Below are positions 1 to 8,328 of a stretch of DNA of 64,000 nt, piece by piece. Below the pieces are notes generated by a model, which ran no database searches, was not told the DNA's origin, and saw nothing but the letters and a program-made list of their open reading frames with translations. Origin of the DNA: Capsulimonas corticalis (GTDB lineage Bacteria > Armatimonadota > Armatimonadia > Armatimonadales > Capsulimonadaceae); assembly GCF_003574315.2 (NCBI RefSeq), contig NZ_AP025739.1:2294001-2358000 (forward strand), given 5' to 3'. Both the position numbers and the translations under genes were made by a program. Each line of letters begins with the position of its first letter. Positions within the stretch are counted from its first letter, which is position 1.

Positions 1-555
1 TTTGGACAGAAGCGCCCCGGTCGCCCACGCCAGCGCGCTCACCGTCAGGGAAACGACTCCGGTCAGACTGAGACGTATCTCGCCGCCCGATGGCGCCACC
101 AGCAGCGCCATCCCGCCAAACCCGGCGAACAAACCCAATATGGCGCGAGGGCTGAGGCGCTCACGAAAGAACACAGTCCCCAGCAAAGCGACCCAGAGCG
201 GCGCCGACGCCGAAAGCAGCGCCGCCGCGCTCGACGACACAAACTGCGACCCCCAAACCACCATCGCGCGCCCTAAGAAGAACATCAGCGCGCCCAGCAG
301 CAGCGCGGACCGCCATTCCCCCCACGAGAGCTTCTCCCGAACTTGCGTCCGCCGCCACGCCAGCAGCGCCGCTCCCGCCCCAACCAGATTAACACTGGCG
401 ATCATCAGCGGCGGAACTTCCCGCAGCGCGATCTTGATCGCAAAGTACGTTGAGCCGAACGCCAGCCACGTCACCAAAAGCGCGACGATAATTCGCAGCC
501 GCGACGCCTGCGTATCCGGTGGATGGGCTTCCGGCGTCATCACGCGAATCTCCAT
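1..555 (-). CDS. EamA/DMT-family transporter, truncated by window edge
   Basis: The frame is open from an ATG at 555 leftwards to the window edge, about 185 codons, so the C-terminus is missing. The translation is a run of hydrophobic helices. The first carries TWLAFGSTYFAIK followed by REVPP, the usual first-helix pattern of drug/metabolite (EamA) transporters, which export small metabolites across the inner membrane. An internal boundary with APLWVALLG and FFRERLSP matches the end of the first EamA repeat. The start overlaps the stop of the upstream gene by one base (TAATG), which suggests translational coupling. A second ATG at 540 is possible. The substrate cannot be inferred. Confidence 0.85.
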   Translation of the reverse strand, partial: MEIRVMTPEAHPPDTQASRLRIIVALLVTWLAFGSTYFAIKIALREVPPLMIASVNLVGAGAALLAWRRTQVREKLSWGEWRSALLLGALMFFLGRAMVVWGSQFVSSSAAALLSASAPLWVALLGTVFFRERLSPRAILGLFAGFGGMALLVAPSGGEIRLSLTGVVSLTVSALAWATGALLSK

Positions 556-1106
556 TACTGCTGGGGCGTCTGCACCGGCTCCCCGTTCATCGTCGTGGAG
601 CTATGCCCATCGAGAGTCCGAGTCTGCTTCAGCAAATATTGCGATCCCGAGCGCACCCAATAATCACGTGACCGGCCCAGACTATGGTAGAGAAGGACGT
701 TCCCATTGGATGAGACGAGGCGCCCGGTGAACTCTCCCTTATCGATAATCACGACTCCTCCAGCGACGACTTTCACGGAGACGACCGTGTCGCGCGCTTT
801 GAGCGTCGCTTTCAATCCATAGCTGTTTGCATCCGCCAGTTTCTTATAGAGATCCCTCATTTCCTCGCGGCCGCCAGGGTTGTAATCGCCATGACTATCG
901 ATTCCGATATAATCTGGATCGTAAAACGACGCCACCGTATTGAAATCAAGATGCGCCATGGCGTTATCCATCGTGCTGTAGTTATGCTGAATCGTCTTGT
1001 GCAACTGTGCGGGGGTGGGTGTGTTGGCAGTGTTGGGATTCGCGGACGTGATGATTGGGAGGGCGATCACGGTGAACGAAACCGTGAGGATCGAGGCGAA
1101 GCGCAT
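555..1106 (-). CDS. Secreted NTF2-like (SnoaL/DUF4440-type) protein, paralogue 1
   Basis: 183 residues. It begins with a signal peptide (SILTVSFTVIALPIITSA), then a small alpha+beta cone fold rich in SFYDPDYIGI and GGVVIIDKGEFTGRLV, resembling DUF4440/SnoaL-like proteins. Such folds usually bind a small ligand; here no function can be assigned. It is about half identical to the next protein upstream, sharing SxYDPDxxxIDxxGDYNP and the C-terminal STTMNGxPVQ. An AAGGAAACC sequence precedes the ATG. The stop overlaps the start of the EamA gene, so the two probably form an operon. Confidence 0.8.
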   Translation of the reverse strand: MRFASILTVSFTVIALPIITSANPNTANTPTPAQLHKTIQHNYSTMDNAMAHLDFNTVASFYDPDYIGIDSHGDYNPGGREEMRDLYKKLADANSYGLKATLKARDTVVSVKVVAGGVVIIDKGEFTGRLVSSNGNVLLYHSLGRSRDYWVRSGSQYLLKQTRTLDGHSSTTMNGEPVQTPQQ

Positions 1107-1245
1107 GAGGCCGGTTTCCTTGTCTGAGATACGAAGGCTGGGATGAGTTTACCTTATCGCGCGTTGCCGGCGGCCACAATACGCCATGGGATGAGGGGCT
1201 ATTTTGCGGCGCTCATCCGAGTGATTTCGTTTTCGTCTGCGTTTG

Positions 1246-1782
1246 TTACAATGGCTGAGGCGACTGCACGGGCTGCCCGTTCATTGTCGTGGAGGTGTGA
1301 TAGTCCAGAATCCGTGACTGTGTCAGGATATACTGCGACTCCTTTTTCGCCCAGTAATCGCGCGACCGGCCGGCGCTGCGGAATTGGAAGACGTTGCCGT
1401 TTTGCGCGACGAGTCGCGCGGTGAACTCGCCTTTGTCGATGACCACCACGCCGCCCGCGACGACCTTCAGCGAGAGCACGTTGTCGTGCCCGCTGAGCGA
1501 TCCCTTCAGGCCATAGCCCTCGGCGTCGGCCATCTGCTTGTAAAGATCGCGCAGTTCTTCGCGCCCGGACGGGTTATAATCTCCGCTCTTGTCGATCGTC
1601 ACGAAATCCGGGTCGTAGTACGACGCCAGCGTATCGAAATCCCGATGCGCCAGCGCAGTGTTCATGATGTTGTAATTGCGCTGAATCGTCTTGCGAAGCG
1701 CCGCGTTCGGATCCGCGTGCGCGGCGAGTGGCAGCGCGATGGCCGCGAGTGATAACGCCAATAAAGAAGGAGTAGTGCGCAT
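1246..1782 (-). CDS. Secreted NTF2-like (SnoaL/DUF4440-type) protein, paralogue 2
   Basis: 178 residues from the ATG at 1782, chosen because it gives a proper signal peptide (SLLALSLAAIALPLAAHA) and has AAGGAA upstream; an upstream in-frame extension to 1890 lacks these. It has the same fold and length as the downstream paralogue, with DPDFVTIDKSGDYNPSG and GGVVVIDKGEFTARLV. The pair is a tandem duplication that includes the promoter-proximal DNA: the block around 1137-1160 recurs at 1816-1836. The function is unknown; periplasmic or extracellular location is inferred from the signal peptide. Confidence 0.8.
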   Translation of the reverse strand: MRTTPSLLALSLAAIALPLAAHADPNAALRKTIQRNYNIMNTALAHRDFDTLASYYDPDFVTIDKSGDYNPSGREELRDLYKQMADAEGYGLKGSLSGHDNVLSLKVVAGGVVVIDKGEFTARLVAQNGNVFQFRSAGRSRDYWAKKESQYILTQSRILDYHTSTTMNGQPVQSPQPL

Positions 1783-1968
1783 GCGACCGAGGTTCCTTAT
1801 GTTAAGAATTGAACTGCTGGATGAGTTTACCTTACGAAACGAATAGCGCGACAGATGTTCATTGCAAATCATCGCCGATAAAACTGACAATTTTACGGGG
1901 CCAATTCACGCAGCGAAATGCCTTGGCCGGTGTCTTTATTACTACGATCGCTTAAGGGAGACCCGCCA

Positions 1969-2388
1969 ATGTATCGCATGACCGTACAATCGAAAGCGCA
2001 TGCTCTCACACTGCTTGCCGTTCTTTGGACCCCATTTGCTCTGTTCGGCGTCTATGACTACGTCGACTGCCGTCGCTGGCTAACCTTCGATGTCAATTCC
2101 GCTCCCGATTATGTTGTTTGGACGCTCTATGCGCTATTTATCGCGGGCGCGGCGCATTTCTTCCGGAAAGAAACTGCTCAACCGGTTCTCTGCATTGACC
2201 AAGCAGAAATCCAAAACATCGGCCGCCACATTTTTATTGGCGCCGCGCTCGCCAACATCCCCGTATTCGCCGTCCTCCAGAGCAGTCTTGCTTGCCATAT
2301 CGCCATACACATCCTTCTGATTGCCATCAGCGGCGTCGGATATTCGTTCGCTCGAAAACAAAAGCGCCGCCAGTCAAGCAAACACTGA
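1969..2388 (+). CDS. Small polytopic membrane protein, unknown function
   Basis: 139 residues from the ATG at 1969, chosen because GGGAGA lies 6-12 bases upstream; an in-frame ATG at 1918 has no such site. Four hydrophobic segments are visible (ALTLLAVLWTPFALFGVY; VVWTLYALFIAGAAHFF; HIFIGAALANIPVFAVL; IAIHILLIAISGVGYSF), ending in a basic tail (ARKQKRRQSSKH) that should be cytoplasmic. No family recognised. Its third codon positions are less GC-rich than those of its neighbours, a mild hint of recent acquisition. Confidence 0.6.
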   Translation: MYRMTVQSKAHALTLLAVLWTPFALFGVYDYVDCRRWLTFDVNSAPDYVVWTLYALFIAGAAHFFRKETAQPVLCIDQAEIQNIGRHIFIGAALANIPVFAVLQSSLACHIAIHILLIAISGVGYSFARKQKRRQSSKH

Positions 2389-2406
2389 TTGGGAGCGGCC
2401 CCAGCG

Positions 2407-2619
2407 TTAATACCGTTTCTTGAATTCGTGCCGTGACGGCCAGAACCCAAACGCCATGATTATCCCGCCGGCAAGGATCGCCAGCCAGTGGAAGCGCGCT
2501 GGGGCAAGTGTTGTCAATCCCACCCCCAAGATCATGGAGATAAATTCGCGCGTTTTGAAAGTACGAGCGTCCGGTTGTATTTTTGTTTCCTGAAACACAT
2601 CTTTGTCTTGAGATTTCAA
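2407..2619 (-). CDS. Small two-helix membrane protein (TTG start)
   Basis: 70 residues starting at TTG 2619, with AAGG about 9 bases upstream inside the end of the preceding broken ORF. A charged N-terminus (KSQDKDVFQETKIQ) is followed by two hydrophobic stretches (FISMILGVGLTTLAP and WLAILAGGIIMAFGFW) and a basic end (RHEFKKRY). No family recognised. It follows the interrupted ORF at 2622-2909 by two bases, so the two may once have been co-translated. Confidence 0.45.
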   Translation of the reverse strand: MKSQDKDVFQETKIQPDARTFKTREFISMILGVGLTTLAPARFHWLAILAGGIIMAFGFWPSRHEFKKRY

Positions 2620-2621
2620 TC

Positions 2622-2909
2622 TTACCTTGGTGGAGCTGGCCCGTAGTAGACAATATCAATTCGATCTCGGTCAAGCCAATAAGTGCGAGGCCTGAGATGA
2701 AACGTCTCATACTCAGTCGAGTAATGTTCTGGTGAGAGACAGACGATGCCGTTTTCGACAATCAGCAGTCCTGCTTTTCGCAAGACGTGATATCGGCCGC
2801 AGTCTTCTATGCCCAGTCAGTCCAGCAGCGTTTCGACCGTGGGGCGCTGGTCGCGGACGAATTGCAGCAGATCCATGGTGATTGCCGCGGCAACATGAGA
2901 GCCTTTCAT
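2622..2909 (-). pseudogene. Small ORF interrupted by in-frame TGA
   Basis: From an ATG at 2909 with a strong GGAGGA site just upstream, the frame reads 30 codons (ending TVETLLD), meets TGA at 2819-2817, and then continues open for 64 more codons (LGIEDCGRYHVLRKAGLLIV ... YYGPAPPR) to TAA at 2624-2622. A single TGG-to-TGA change would explain the break. The intact product would be 95 residues, with a helix-turn-helix-like first half. Alternatives are a genuine 30-residue peptide, a sequencing error or recoding of TGA. No selenocysteine hairpin was recognised after the TGA. Confidence 0.5.
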
Positions 2910-2941
2910 GGCGGGTCCTCCGGAATGCATAATAACGCGGT

Positions 2942-4087
2942 TTACTGTTTTGGCCGGCCTTTAGGTTCCCCTGTCTCCGGATACGGCGTCAGCAGCCAGA
3001 AGAGACGGGCAGCGGAGGCGTTTTCAATGAGCTTTTTGCGGTCGTCGGGTTTGTGGTCGGCTTCGCTCCAGTAACCGCCTTCGGGATCGCGGATGTATTT
3101 GTAGGCGAAGGCGGCTTCGCTGCGGACGGCGTTGAGGTATTTGATATCGTGCGTCACGTCGTAGAGACGCAGCAGGGACTCGGCGAAGAGATGAGTAAAG
3201 AGGGCGGACTTTTCCGTCTTGTGCAGCGACCCATTCGAGGGATCGGTCCAGGCGGCCAGGCCGGCGTCGGCCATGCGGCGCGCTTCGTCGAGGGCGGCCT
3301 TGTCGTGCTGGGTCTGGTAAAGCAGGATGTCGGTGCGGATCGCGAGCGCGGTATTGTATGTAAACTGGGTCTTCTCGATTTTGCCGTCCAAGTTGATGTT
3401 ATCCCAGTAGAGGCCGTTAGGAGCCTGGAGTTTGCTCTTCGCCCAATCGCGGATCTTGATGGCCCACGCCAATTGGTCTTTGTCGCCGCCGACCTGGTAG
3501 AGACGCATCGCCGCCGCCGAGGCGGGGGTATTGGAGCAGGAGTTTTTGGATTTATGGTCGAGCTTCCAAAAGACGCCGCCTCCCAATGTGTCATCCCAGC
3601 CGCTCAGAACGAACTTCTGGGTGGCGCGCGCCTTATTCAAAAAGCCGGGATTGTGCGTGCTTTGATAGGCTTCCACGAGACCGAGCACCAGCCACTCATT
3701 GTCGTCGTAGTATTTGTCCGTGCCGTTCGGCCCCGAGCAGTAGGCGTTATAACCGGGCACCGCAACGGCCGGGTCCCAGTAGCTCTCCAAACCATGCGTG
3801 AACTCATAAAGCACGCTCTTGTACTTCTTGGGATCTTCGCGCGCGGCGGCGGCGAGCACCGTGAACTGGACGCCGTTGGCCCACATGAAATCATAAGGCA
3901 GCGCCTTGGGATCGAGGGGGACCGAGGGATGGTACCGAAAGGTTTTGGCGTCGTAAAAATGGCTCTGGATGTAGTCGGTCTGCTCCTCCGCCTTTTGGCG
4001 ATAGTCGGCGCGCGCGGGCGACGCCGTCAGAAGAGGCGAAAGCATGGTCAGCGCGGCGAGCGCCACGGCGGAGTTCGAGATCGTCAT
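2942..4087 (-). CDS. Secreted GH76-like glycoside hydrolase (alpha-1,6-mannanase family)
   Basis: 381 residues from the ATG at 4087, chosen because it opens a signal peptide (SAVALAALTMLSPLLTASPARA). The mature part is an (alpha/alpha)6-type six-hairpin protein. YYDDNEWLVLGLVEAYQ contains the paired Asp that is the catalytic signature of GH76, and further repeats such as GGGVFWKLD, NGLYWDNI and GGYWSEAD are typical hairpin loops. GH76 enzymes cut alpha-1,6-mannan backbones outside the cytoplasm. The next gene downstream in the same direction, beyond an intergenic gap, is the pair of small ORFs. Its neighbour at 4216-5166 is an esterase of the type that deacetylates polysaccharides. Confidence 0.85.
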   Translation of the reverse strand: MTISNSAVALAALTMLSPLLTASPARADYRQKAEEQTDYIQSHFYDAKTFRYHPSVPLDPKALPYDFMWANGVQFTVLAAAAREDPKKYKSVLYEFTHGLESYWDPAVAVPGYNAYCSGPNGTDKYYDDNEWLVLGLVEAYQSTHNPGFLNKARATQKFVLSGWDDTLGGGVFWKLDHKSKNSCSNTPASAAAMRLYQVGGDKDQLAWAIKIRDWAKSKLQAPNGLYWDNINLDGKIEKTQFTYNTALAIRTDILLYQTQHDKAALDEARRMADAGLAAWTDPSNGSLHKTEKSALFTHLFAESLLRLYDVTHDIKYLNAVRSEAAFAYKYIRDPEGGYWSEADHKPDDRKKLIENASAARLFWLLTPYPETGEPKGRPKQ

Positions 4088-4215
4088 TGTCCTGAGAATT
4101 CTCCTTGAGCGAATGTTGTCACCGATAATGTTTCTATTGTGTCCAAAATGGTCCAAAATCGCAAGGGGTGAGTCCATCGTCACGGAACGTCGCTGCCTCT
4201 CCCGTGCTGCGGCCT

Positions 4216-5166
4216 TTATGCGAACCAGTTTTCCAGCGCCTGAAACAGCCGTCTGGCGTCATGCCGCTCTTCGCGATAGGGGAAGTGTCCGGCGGGATGG
4301 ACGAAGAGCTCCTTTGGCCCCGCCAGGCTATTGTAGACGCAAAACTGGCCCGGCGGCGGCACGGCGGGATCGAAGAGGGCGCAGCCGGCGAGGGTGGGGA
4401 TGCGCAGATGCGTCGCGGCGACGGCGGCGTCGAAGTAACGCAGGGTCTCCAGAATCTCGGGGCGCGTCGCGTACTGACGCCGTACGGATTCGCCGCTGCC
4501 GGCGCAGGGCAGCGTGACGCGCAAAGGATGGTTGCCGAAGCTGGGAACATCCAGAAACGCGCGCTGAAAACGATCGTCCCAGGGCAGCGCCAGCGCGCCC
4601 ATGCCGCCGCCGAAGCTCACGCCCAGATAGTGCAGATTTCCCTCGGCTGCGGGAAACAGCTCCAGCAGCACCGAAGCGGCTGTCCAAAGATCGGCGGCGC
4701 AGAAGCGGTGGAGGTACGTCTCGCGATGCTCGATCCCAAAGACGACATGCTCCTCCGCATTGTCCGGAATCCCTGGCGCCGCCGACCGATCGAAGCCGCG
4801 AGCGCAGGGGAAGATCGCGGCCGCCGGCGGGCCGGGGATTGGGAAATCCGGCCCGGATCGCCCGCCATAGCCGTGGCCCGCCACCACGCCGCGCGCAAAC
4901 CCGCCGTGCGGAACCGTGATCCAGGCGCCGACTCGCGCGCCGCCTAGCCCTGTGAACTCCGCCTCGAACACGTCATAGCCGCGCCTTGGCGAAGCGATGG
5001 AGCGCATCACCGTGTCCGTCGGAACGGCGCGCGCTTCGTCATAAGTCGCCCGCCAAAAGTCCGCGAAGTCCGAGACTTCCGGCGGCGCCGCGACTTTGAG
5101 CAGCGCGGCTTCGTCGTAGCCATAGGTCGGATCGAAAGGAAAAGGATGCTGCATTTTGTGTTTCAC
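4216..5166 (-). CDS. CE7-like acetyl xylan esterase / cephalosporin-C deacetylase family
   Basis: 316 residues from GTG 5166 (304 from ATG 5154; neither has a clear ribosome-binding site). It is an alpha/beta hydrolase. The N-terminal part (YDEAALLKVAAPPEVSDFADFW) resembles the CE7 cap-forming arm, GHGYGGRSG is the oxyanion-hole region, and GVSFGGG is the nucleophile elbow with Ser184. The catalytic Asp is probably in CALFDPAVPP and the His is in HPAGHFPY. CE7 enzymes remove acetyl groups from xylo-oligosaccharides in the cytoplasm; no signal peptide is seen here either. It starts 17 bases after the stop of the AraC regulator gene and is probably co-transcribed with it. Confidence 0.85.
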   Translation of the reverse strand: MKHKMQHPFPFDPTYGYDEAALLKVAAPPEVSDFADFWRATYDEARAVPTDTVMRSIASPRRGYDVFEAEFTGLGGARVGAWITVPHGGFARGVVAGHGYGGRSGPDFPIPGPPAAAIFPCARGFDRSAAPGIPDNAEEHVVFGIEHRETYLHRFCAADLWTAASVLLELFPAAEGNLHYLGVSFGGGMGALALPWDDRFQRAFLDVPSFGNHPLRVTLPCAGSGESVRRQYATRPEILETLRYFDAAVAATHLRIPTLAGCALFDPAVPPPGQFCVYNSLAGPKELFVHPAGHFPYREERHDARRLFQALENWFA

Positions 5167-5183
5167 ACTCTCGTGGCGAGATT

Positions 5184-6062
5184 TTATGGCGAATCCTGGC
5201 CGTCCGGCGCATACTGAACGCGGTACTGCGAGGGGCGGACGCCCATCTTTTGGCGGAATTTATTCGAAAGGTGGAATTCATCGCTGAATCCGAGGCTTTC
5301 GGCGATCTGCCGAATCGGCATCCGAGTGTATCGGAGCAGCGAGCAGGCGGCGTCGATTCGGCGGTTCATACGATAGCGCGCCGGGGCGACGCCTTCCCGC
5401 GCTTCAAACCGCTTGCGAAACGTCTCATACGACAGTCCGGCGCTCCGTGAAATCTCTTCCGGCGTCAGGGGAACGCTCAGGTTTGTGCTGAGCATTTGCC
5501 GGGCTGTTCGCAGCCAGGCCGGGTCTGAATTTTGCTCCTCTTCGATGGGAACCGTCGCCAGCATTTCCGTCAGCACGCTGAGAAAACGACTGGTCTGCAC
5601 GGTCCGGGCGGCGTGGGGCGGCGTCGCCGGCGTTTGAGTGACCGCCTCCAGCGCGCCGCGCCATGCAAGCCCGGCGCGGATCACCGGATGAGCCGAACTG
5701 AATAAGGCCGATTCCCGCAGCCGGTCAAACGCCGCTCCGTCGAAAACCACAAACAGCTCGCTCCAGCGCTCGCCCGCGCGCGGGCCGTACCCGTGGGCCA
5801 GCTCCGGGAAAAGCAGCAGCGCGTCGCCAGGCGTCACCTCCCGCGCCGTCCCGCCGATATCCTCATACACCCCGCTCCCTTCCAGCAGAAGGACGATCGC
5901 GTAGCGTCCGAGCACACGCTTGCGCCGGAGCGAGACGCCGGGGCTGTCTTTGATGTATCCCGCGCTCCGGATCTGGCCCAGCGGCGTTTCTCGCTCGTCG
6001 GCGATCAGCGTCTGCGTCACGACGGGACGCGCGACCTCATTTTGTTCGGAATACCAAAACAT
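5184..6062 (-). CDS. AraC-family transcriptional regulator
   Basis: 292 residues. The N-terminal half is a cupin-like sensor (GSGVYEDIGGTAREVTPGD, then LLLFPELAHGYGP), followed by a C-terminal double helix-turn-helix (LTPEEISRSAGLSYETFRKRF, and PIRQIAESLGFSDEFHLSNKF with the closing GVRPSQYR). This layout is standard for sugar-responsive activators. It lies upstream of the CE7-like esterase in one operon and is divergent from the PhyH-type gene with 136 bases between starts, so it probably controls both. The ligand is unknown. Confidence 0.9.
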   Translation of the reverse strand: MFWYSEQNEVARPVVTQTLIADERETPLGQIRSAGYIKDSPGVSLRRKRVLGRYAIVLLLEGSGVYEDIGGTAREVTPGDALLLFPELAHGYGPRAGERWSELFVVFDGAAFDRLRESALFSSAHPVIRAGLAWRGALEAVTQTPATPPHAARTVQTSRFLSVLTEMLATVPIEEEQNSDPAWLRTARQMLSTNLSVPLTPEEISRSAGLSYETFRKRFEAREGVAPARYRMNRRIDAACSLLRYTRMPIRQIAESLGFSDEFHLSNKFRQKMGVRPSQYRVQYAPDGQDSP

Positions 6063-6086
6063 ACATCGGATTTCCCAAAACGCCTA

Positions 6087-6115
6087 TTCCGAAAAACTCA
6101 TCCCTGGTCTAGAAT
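6087..6115 (+). promoter_or_regulatory. Candidate promoter for the PhyH-like gene
   Basis: TTCCGA (6087-6092) and TAGAAT (6110-6115) are separated by exactly 17 bases, with the ATG of the downstream gene at 6199. The -35 is a poor match. CCTATTCCG near the -35 and CCGGAATATG near 6154 form an inverted pair that could be a regulator site in this AraC/PhyH divergent region. Confidence 0.35.
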
Positions 6116-6198
6116 ATCCCCATTATACGCGAATACTCATTGCAAAATCCAACCGGAATATGCATGGTTTGACAGATGATTTTCGAGGAGACCGGAAC

Positions 6199-7119
6199 AT
6201 GACGATTCTATCACCGCCCGCGCTGTCCGCATGTGGCGTCGCTTTGGAAATGACGCCCGAGACGTTCGGTGAGCTGCGCGACGCCAACGATTCGCTCGGC
6301 GACGGCGCCGCCCTGCGCCGCCGCATGCAGGAAGACGGCTACCTGCTGCTGCGCGGCGTTCTGGATCCGTCCGAAATCCTGGCCGCCCGAAAGTATATCA
6401 CCGATAATCTCGCGGAGGAAGGCTTTCTCGATTCGGCCTTTCCCTCGATCGATTCCGTCGCGCGGCCCGGGGCCGACGTTATGTTTCGGCCCGACCTTGC
6501 GCTGAAAAACGCCGCATTGCATCAGGTCCTTTATTCCGGCGCGATGATGGAGATCTTCGCGCGGTATTTCGGCGAGCCGGTGCGCCACTACGACTTCACC
6601 TGGCTGCGCGCCACCCCGCCGGGGCGGAGCGTTCCCGCCCATTGCGACATCGTGTATATGGGGCGCGGAACGTTTGACGTCTTGACCGCCTGGACGCCGC
6701 TGGGCGACATCGCCATCGACGGCGGCGCGCTGATGATCCTGGAAGGCTCGCACCGGAAACGAGAACAGAACGAAGAGTATCTCCGGCGTGATGTCGATTC
6801 TTACTGCGCGAACGGTCCTCACGCGGCGCAAATCGAATCGGGCGAGATGGGGTGGGAATGGGACGGCGCGCTCGATCACGACGCCGCCGCCCTGCGCCGC
6901 CGCCTCGGCGGACGCTGGCTGAGCTCCCAATACCAGATCGGCGACGTCCTGATCTTCACCATGGCGACGGTGCACGGCAGTCTGGACAACTTCTCCAATA
7001 AGATCCGTCTCTCCTCCGATTCGCGCTATCAAAAAGCCTCCGAGCCTGCCGACGAACGGTGGATCGGCCCCAACCCCATCGGCCACGGCCTGGCGGGCAA
7101 ACGCGGCCGCATCTGCTAG
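6199..7119 (+). CDS. Phytanoyl-CoA dioxygenase (PhyH) family protein
   Basis: 306 residues from the ATG at 6199, which has GAGGAG 8 bases upstream; longer in-frame readings upstream are not supported. It is a non-haem Fe(II)/2-oxoglutarate dioxygenase. The facial triad is visible as His148 and Asp150 in AHCDIVYMG and His259 in TVHGSLDN, and RLSSDSRYQ (Arg270/Arg276) supplies the 2-oxoglutarate carboxylate ligand. The N-terminus (RMQEDGYLLLRGVLDPSEI) is typical. The substrate is not predictable. It is divergent from the AraC-esterase pair. Confidence 0.88.
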   Translation: MTILSPPALSACGVALEMTPETFGELRDANDSLGDGAALRRRMQEDGYLLLRGVLDPSEILAARKYITDNLAEEGFLDSAFPSIDSVARPGADVMFRPDLALKNAALHQVLYSGAMMEIFARYFGEPVRHYDFTWLRATPPGRSVPAHCDIVYMGRGTFDVLTAWTPLGDIAIDGGALMILEGSHRKREQNEEYLRRDVDSYCANGPHAAQIESGEMGWEWDGALDHDAAALRRRLGGRWLSSQYQIGDVLIFTMATVHGSLDNFSNKIRLSSDSRYQKASEPADERWIGPNPIGHGLAGKRGRIC

Positions 7120-7165
7120 CGAGCATGCGGCGCCGCCAGGATCGAAGGGAGAAGAACGCTGGCGT

Positions 7166-8080
7166 CTATATCGGAATTTCGCGCAGAAGGTGCGCGAGGT
7201 CAAAGGTGCTTTGCCAGTAATCGCCGCCGTCCTCCACGGTCCACCACGCCGACAGCACCGCCTGCGCCATCGCCCAGCCTTTGACGCGCGCCGGGTTCAG
7301 ACCAAGAGCGTCCGCCAATTGATGGGCGCGGCGCGACAGCAGCCTGCCGGGATCGGCGTGCGTGTGGCGGTCTTCCCACAGGTTGCGCAGCATCGCGCCG
7401 ACTTCATACGCCGGTTCGCCGACGAGTCCCTTGGGGTCGATCGCCAGCCACGTGTCGCCCGATGAGAGGATATTGTCGTGATGCAGGTCCCCATGCAGCA
7501 GAACGGGAGCGTCCGAGGTGGCCAGCAGATCGGCGAATAACGCCTCCGCTTCCTCCGTGATTGCCTGCGGAAACGGTCCGACGCCTCCGCCAAAGCGCGC
7601 GCGCATCTTCGTAAATCCCTCGCCCCACTCAGCAACCGTCGGGAAATCATGATCTGGTGGCGCCGGACGCCACAATCGCCGCATCACATCGGCGGCAATC
7701 GCCGTCGCCTCGGCGTCCCGCGCCTCGCTTGCCATCCCCGTCAGTGTTTCGCCTGGCGTCAGCCGCTCCAGCAGCATCACATTCCGCGCATCATCGCTTG
7801 CCAGCAGCCGCACGGCGCCGCGCCCATCATAGGCCCGCAGCGCCGCACGCTCATCGCGCATATCGCCCATCGGCGGCCCAATCTTCAGCACGACGCCCGT
7901 CCCGTCCGCGCGCACGGCGTTCGCGACATAGTTAAAAGAAAGATTTGGAAACGCCGGCAGCAGCGTCAAATCCCAGCGACGCGCGCAGTTGTCCAGCAGC
8001 GCGGGGAGCAATTCGAGCCATTGGGCGCCGGCCGGGCCGAACGCGGTGATATTGCGGACGAAGTTGGGTGGGAGGCTCAT
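7166..8080 (-). CDS. APH-type kinase, streptomycin/hydroxyurea phosphotransferase family
   Basis: 304 residues, matching the aminoglycoside/hydroxyurea kinase family (PF04655 type). The nucleotide-binding beta strand is GVVLKIGPP, the catalytic loop is LLHGDLHHDNIL, and the metal-binding Asp is in AIDPKGLVGEPAYEVG. Members phosphorylate streptomycin or hydroxyurea in the cytoplasm, but many soil homologues have unknown substrates, so a resistance role is only inference. It converges with the PhyH gene (46 bases between stops) and is followed upstream by a non-coding repeat at 8123-8282. Confidence 0.85.
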   Translation of the reverse strand: MSLPPNFVRNITAFGPAGAQWLELLPALLDNCARRWDLTLLPAFPNLSFNYVANAVRADGTGVVLKIGPPMGDMRDERAALRAYDGRGAVRLLASDDARNVMLLERLTPGETLTGMASEARDAEATAIAADVMRRLWRPAPPDHDFPTVAEWGEGFTKMRARFGGGVGPFPQAITEEAEALFADLLATSDAPVLLHGDLHHDNILSSGDTWLAIDPKGLVGEPAYEVGAMLRNLWEDRHTHADPGRLLSRRAHQLADALGLNPARVKGWAMAQAVLSAWWTVEDGGDYWQSTFDLAHLLREIPI

Positions 8081-8122
8081 TGCGATTTGGCGAGGCGATG
8101 GGATGAAATCCAGGCGTTTGCA

Positions 8123-8282
8123 TCCCGGTTATGAAACCCGGGCCTGGGAGCGGCCAGAGCCGCTAACCACCCAGGGGGTACCCGGTGCCGGACGCAAATG
8201 CCGACAATCGATCACAGATTCCTCCGTTCGGCACGGACGGTTAGCGCCTTGCGCTCCCAGGCCCGGGTTTCATAACCGGGAC
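8123..8282. repeat. Intergenic palindrome with 30-bp arms, relative of the 55.7-kb array
   Basis: The 30-bp arms 8123-8152 and 8253-8282 are perfect reverse complements around a 100-bp interior. Read from the right, the arm runs CCCGGTTATGAAACCCGGG then CCTGGGAGCG, and continues inward to CTAACCGTCCGTGCC. The same succession (CCCGGTTATGAAACCCG, TGCCTGGGAG, CTAACCGTCCG) opens the 24-copy array at 55655-55700. This fills the gap between the APH gene and the CbiX pair; no ORF is supported in 8081-8328. Confidence 0.85.
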
Positions 8283-8328
8283 ATGTGGCTTCTTACGTGG
8301 GCTTTGGCGTCGTTGATTATGTATGTCT

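Noticed and set aside
2-730. A plus-strand frame of 242 codons at the left edge
   Set aside because: The minus strand there encodes an EamA transporter and an NTF2-like protein in a TAATG-coupled arrangement; the plus-strand translation is Ser/Ala/Pro-rich noise.
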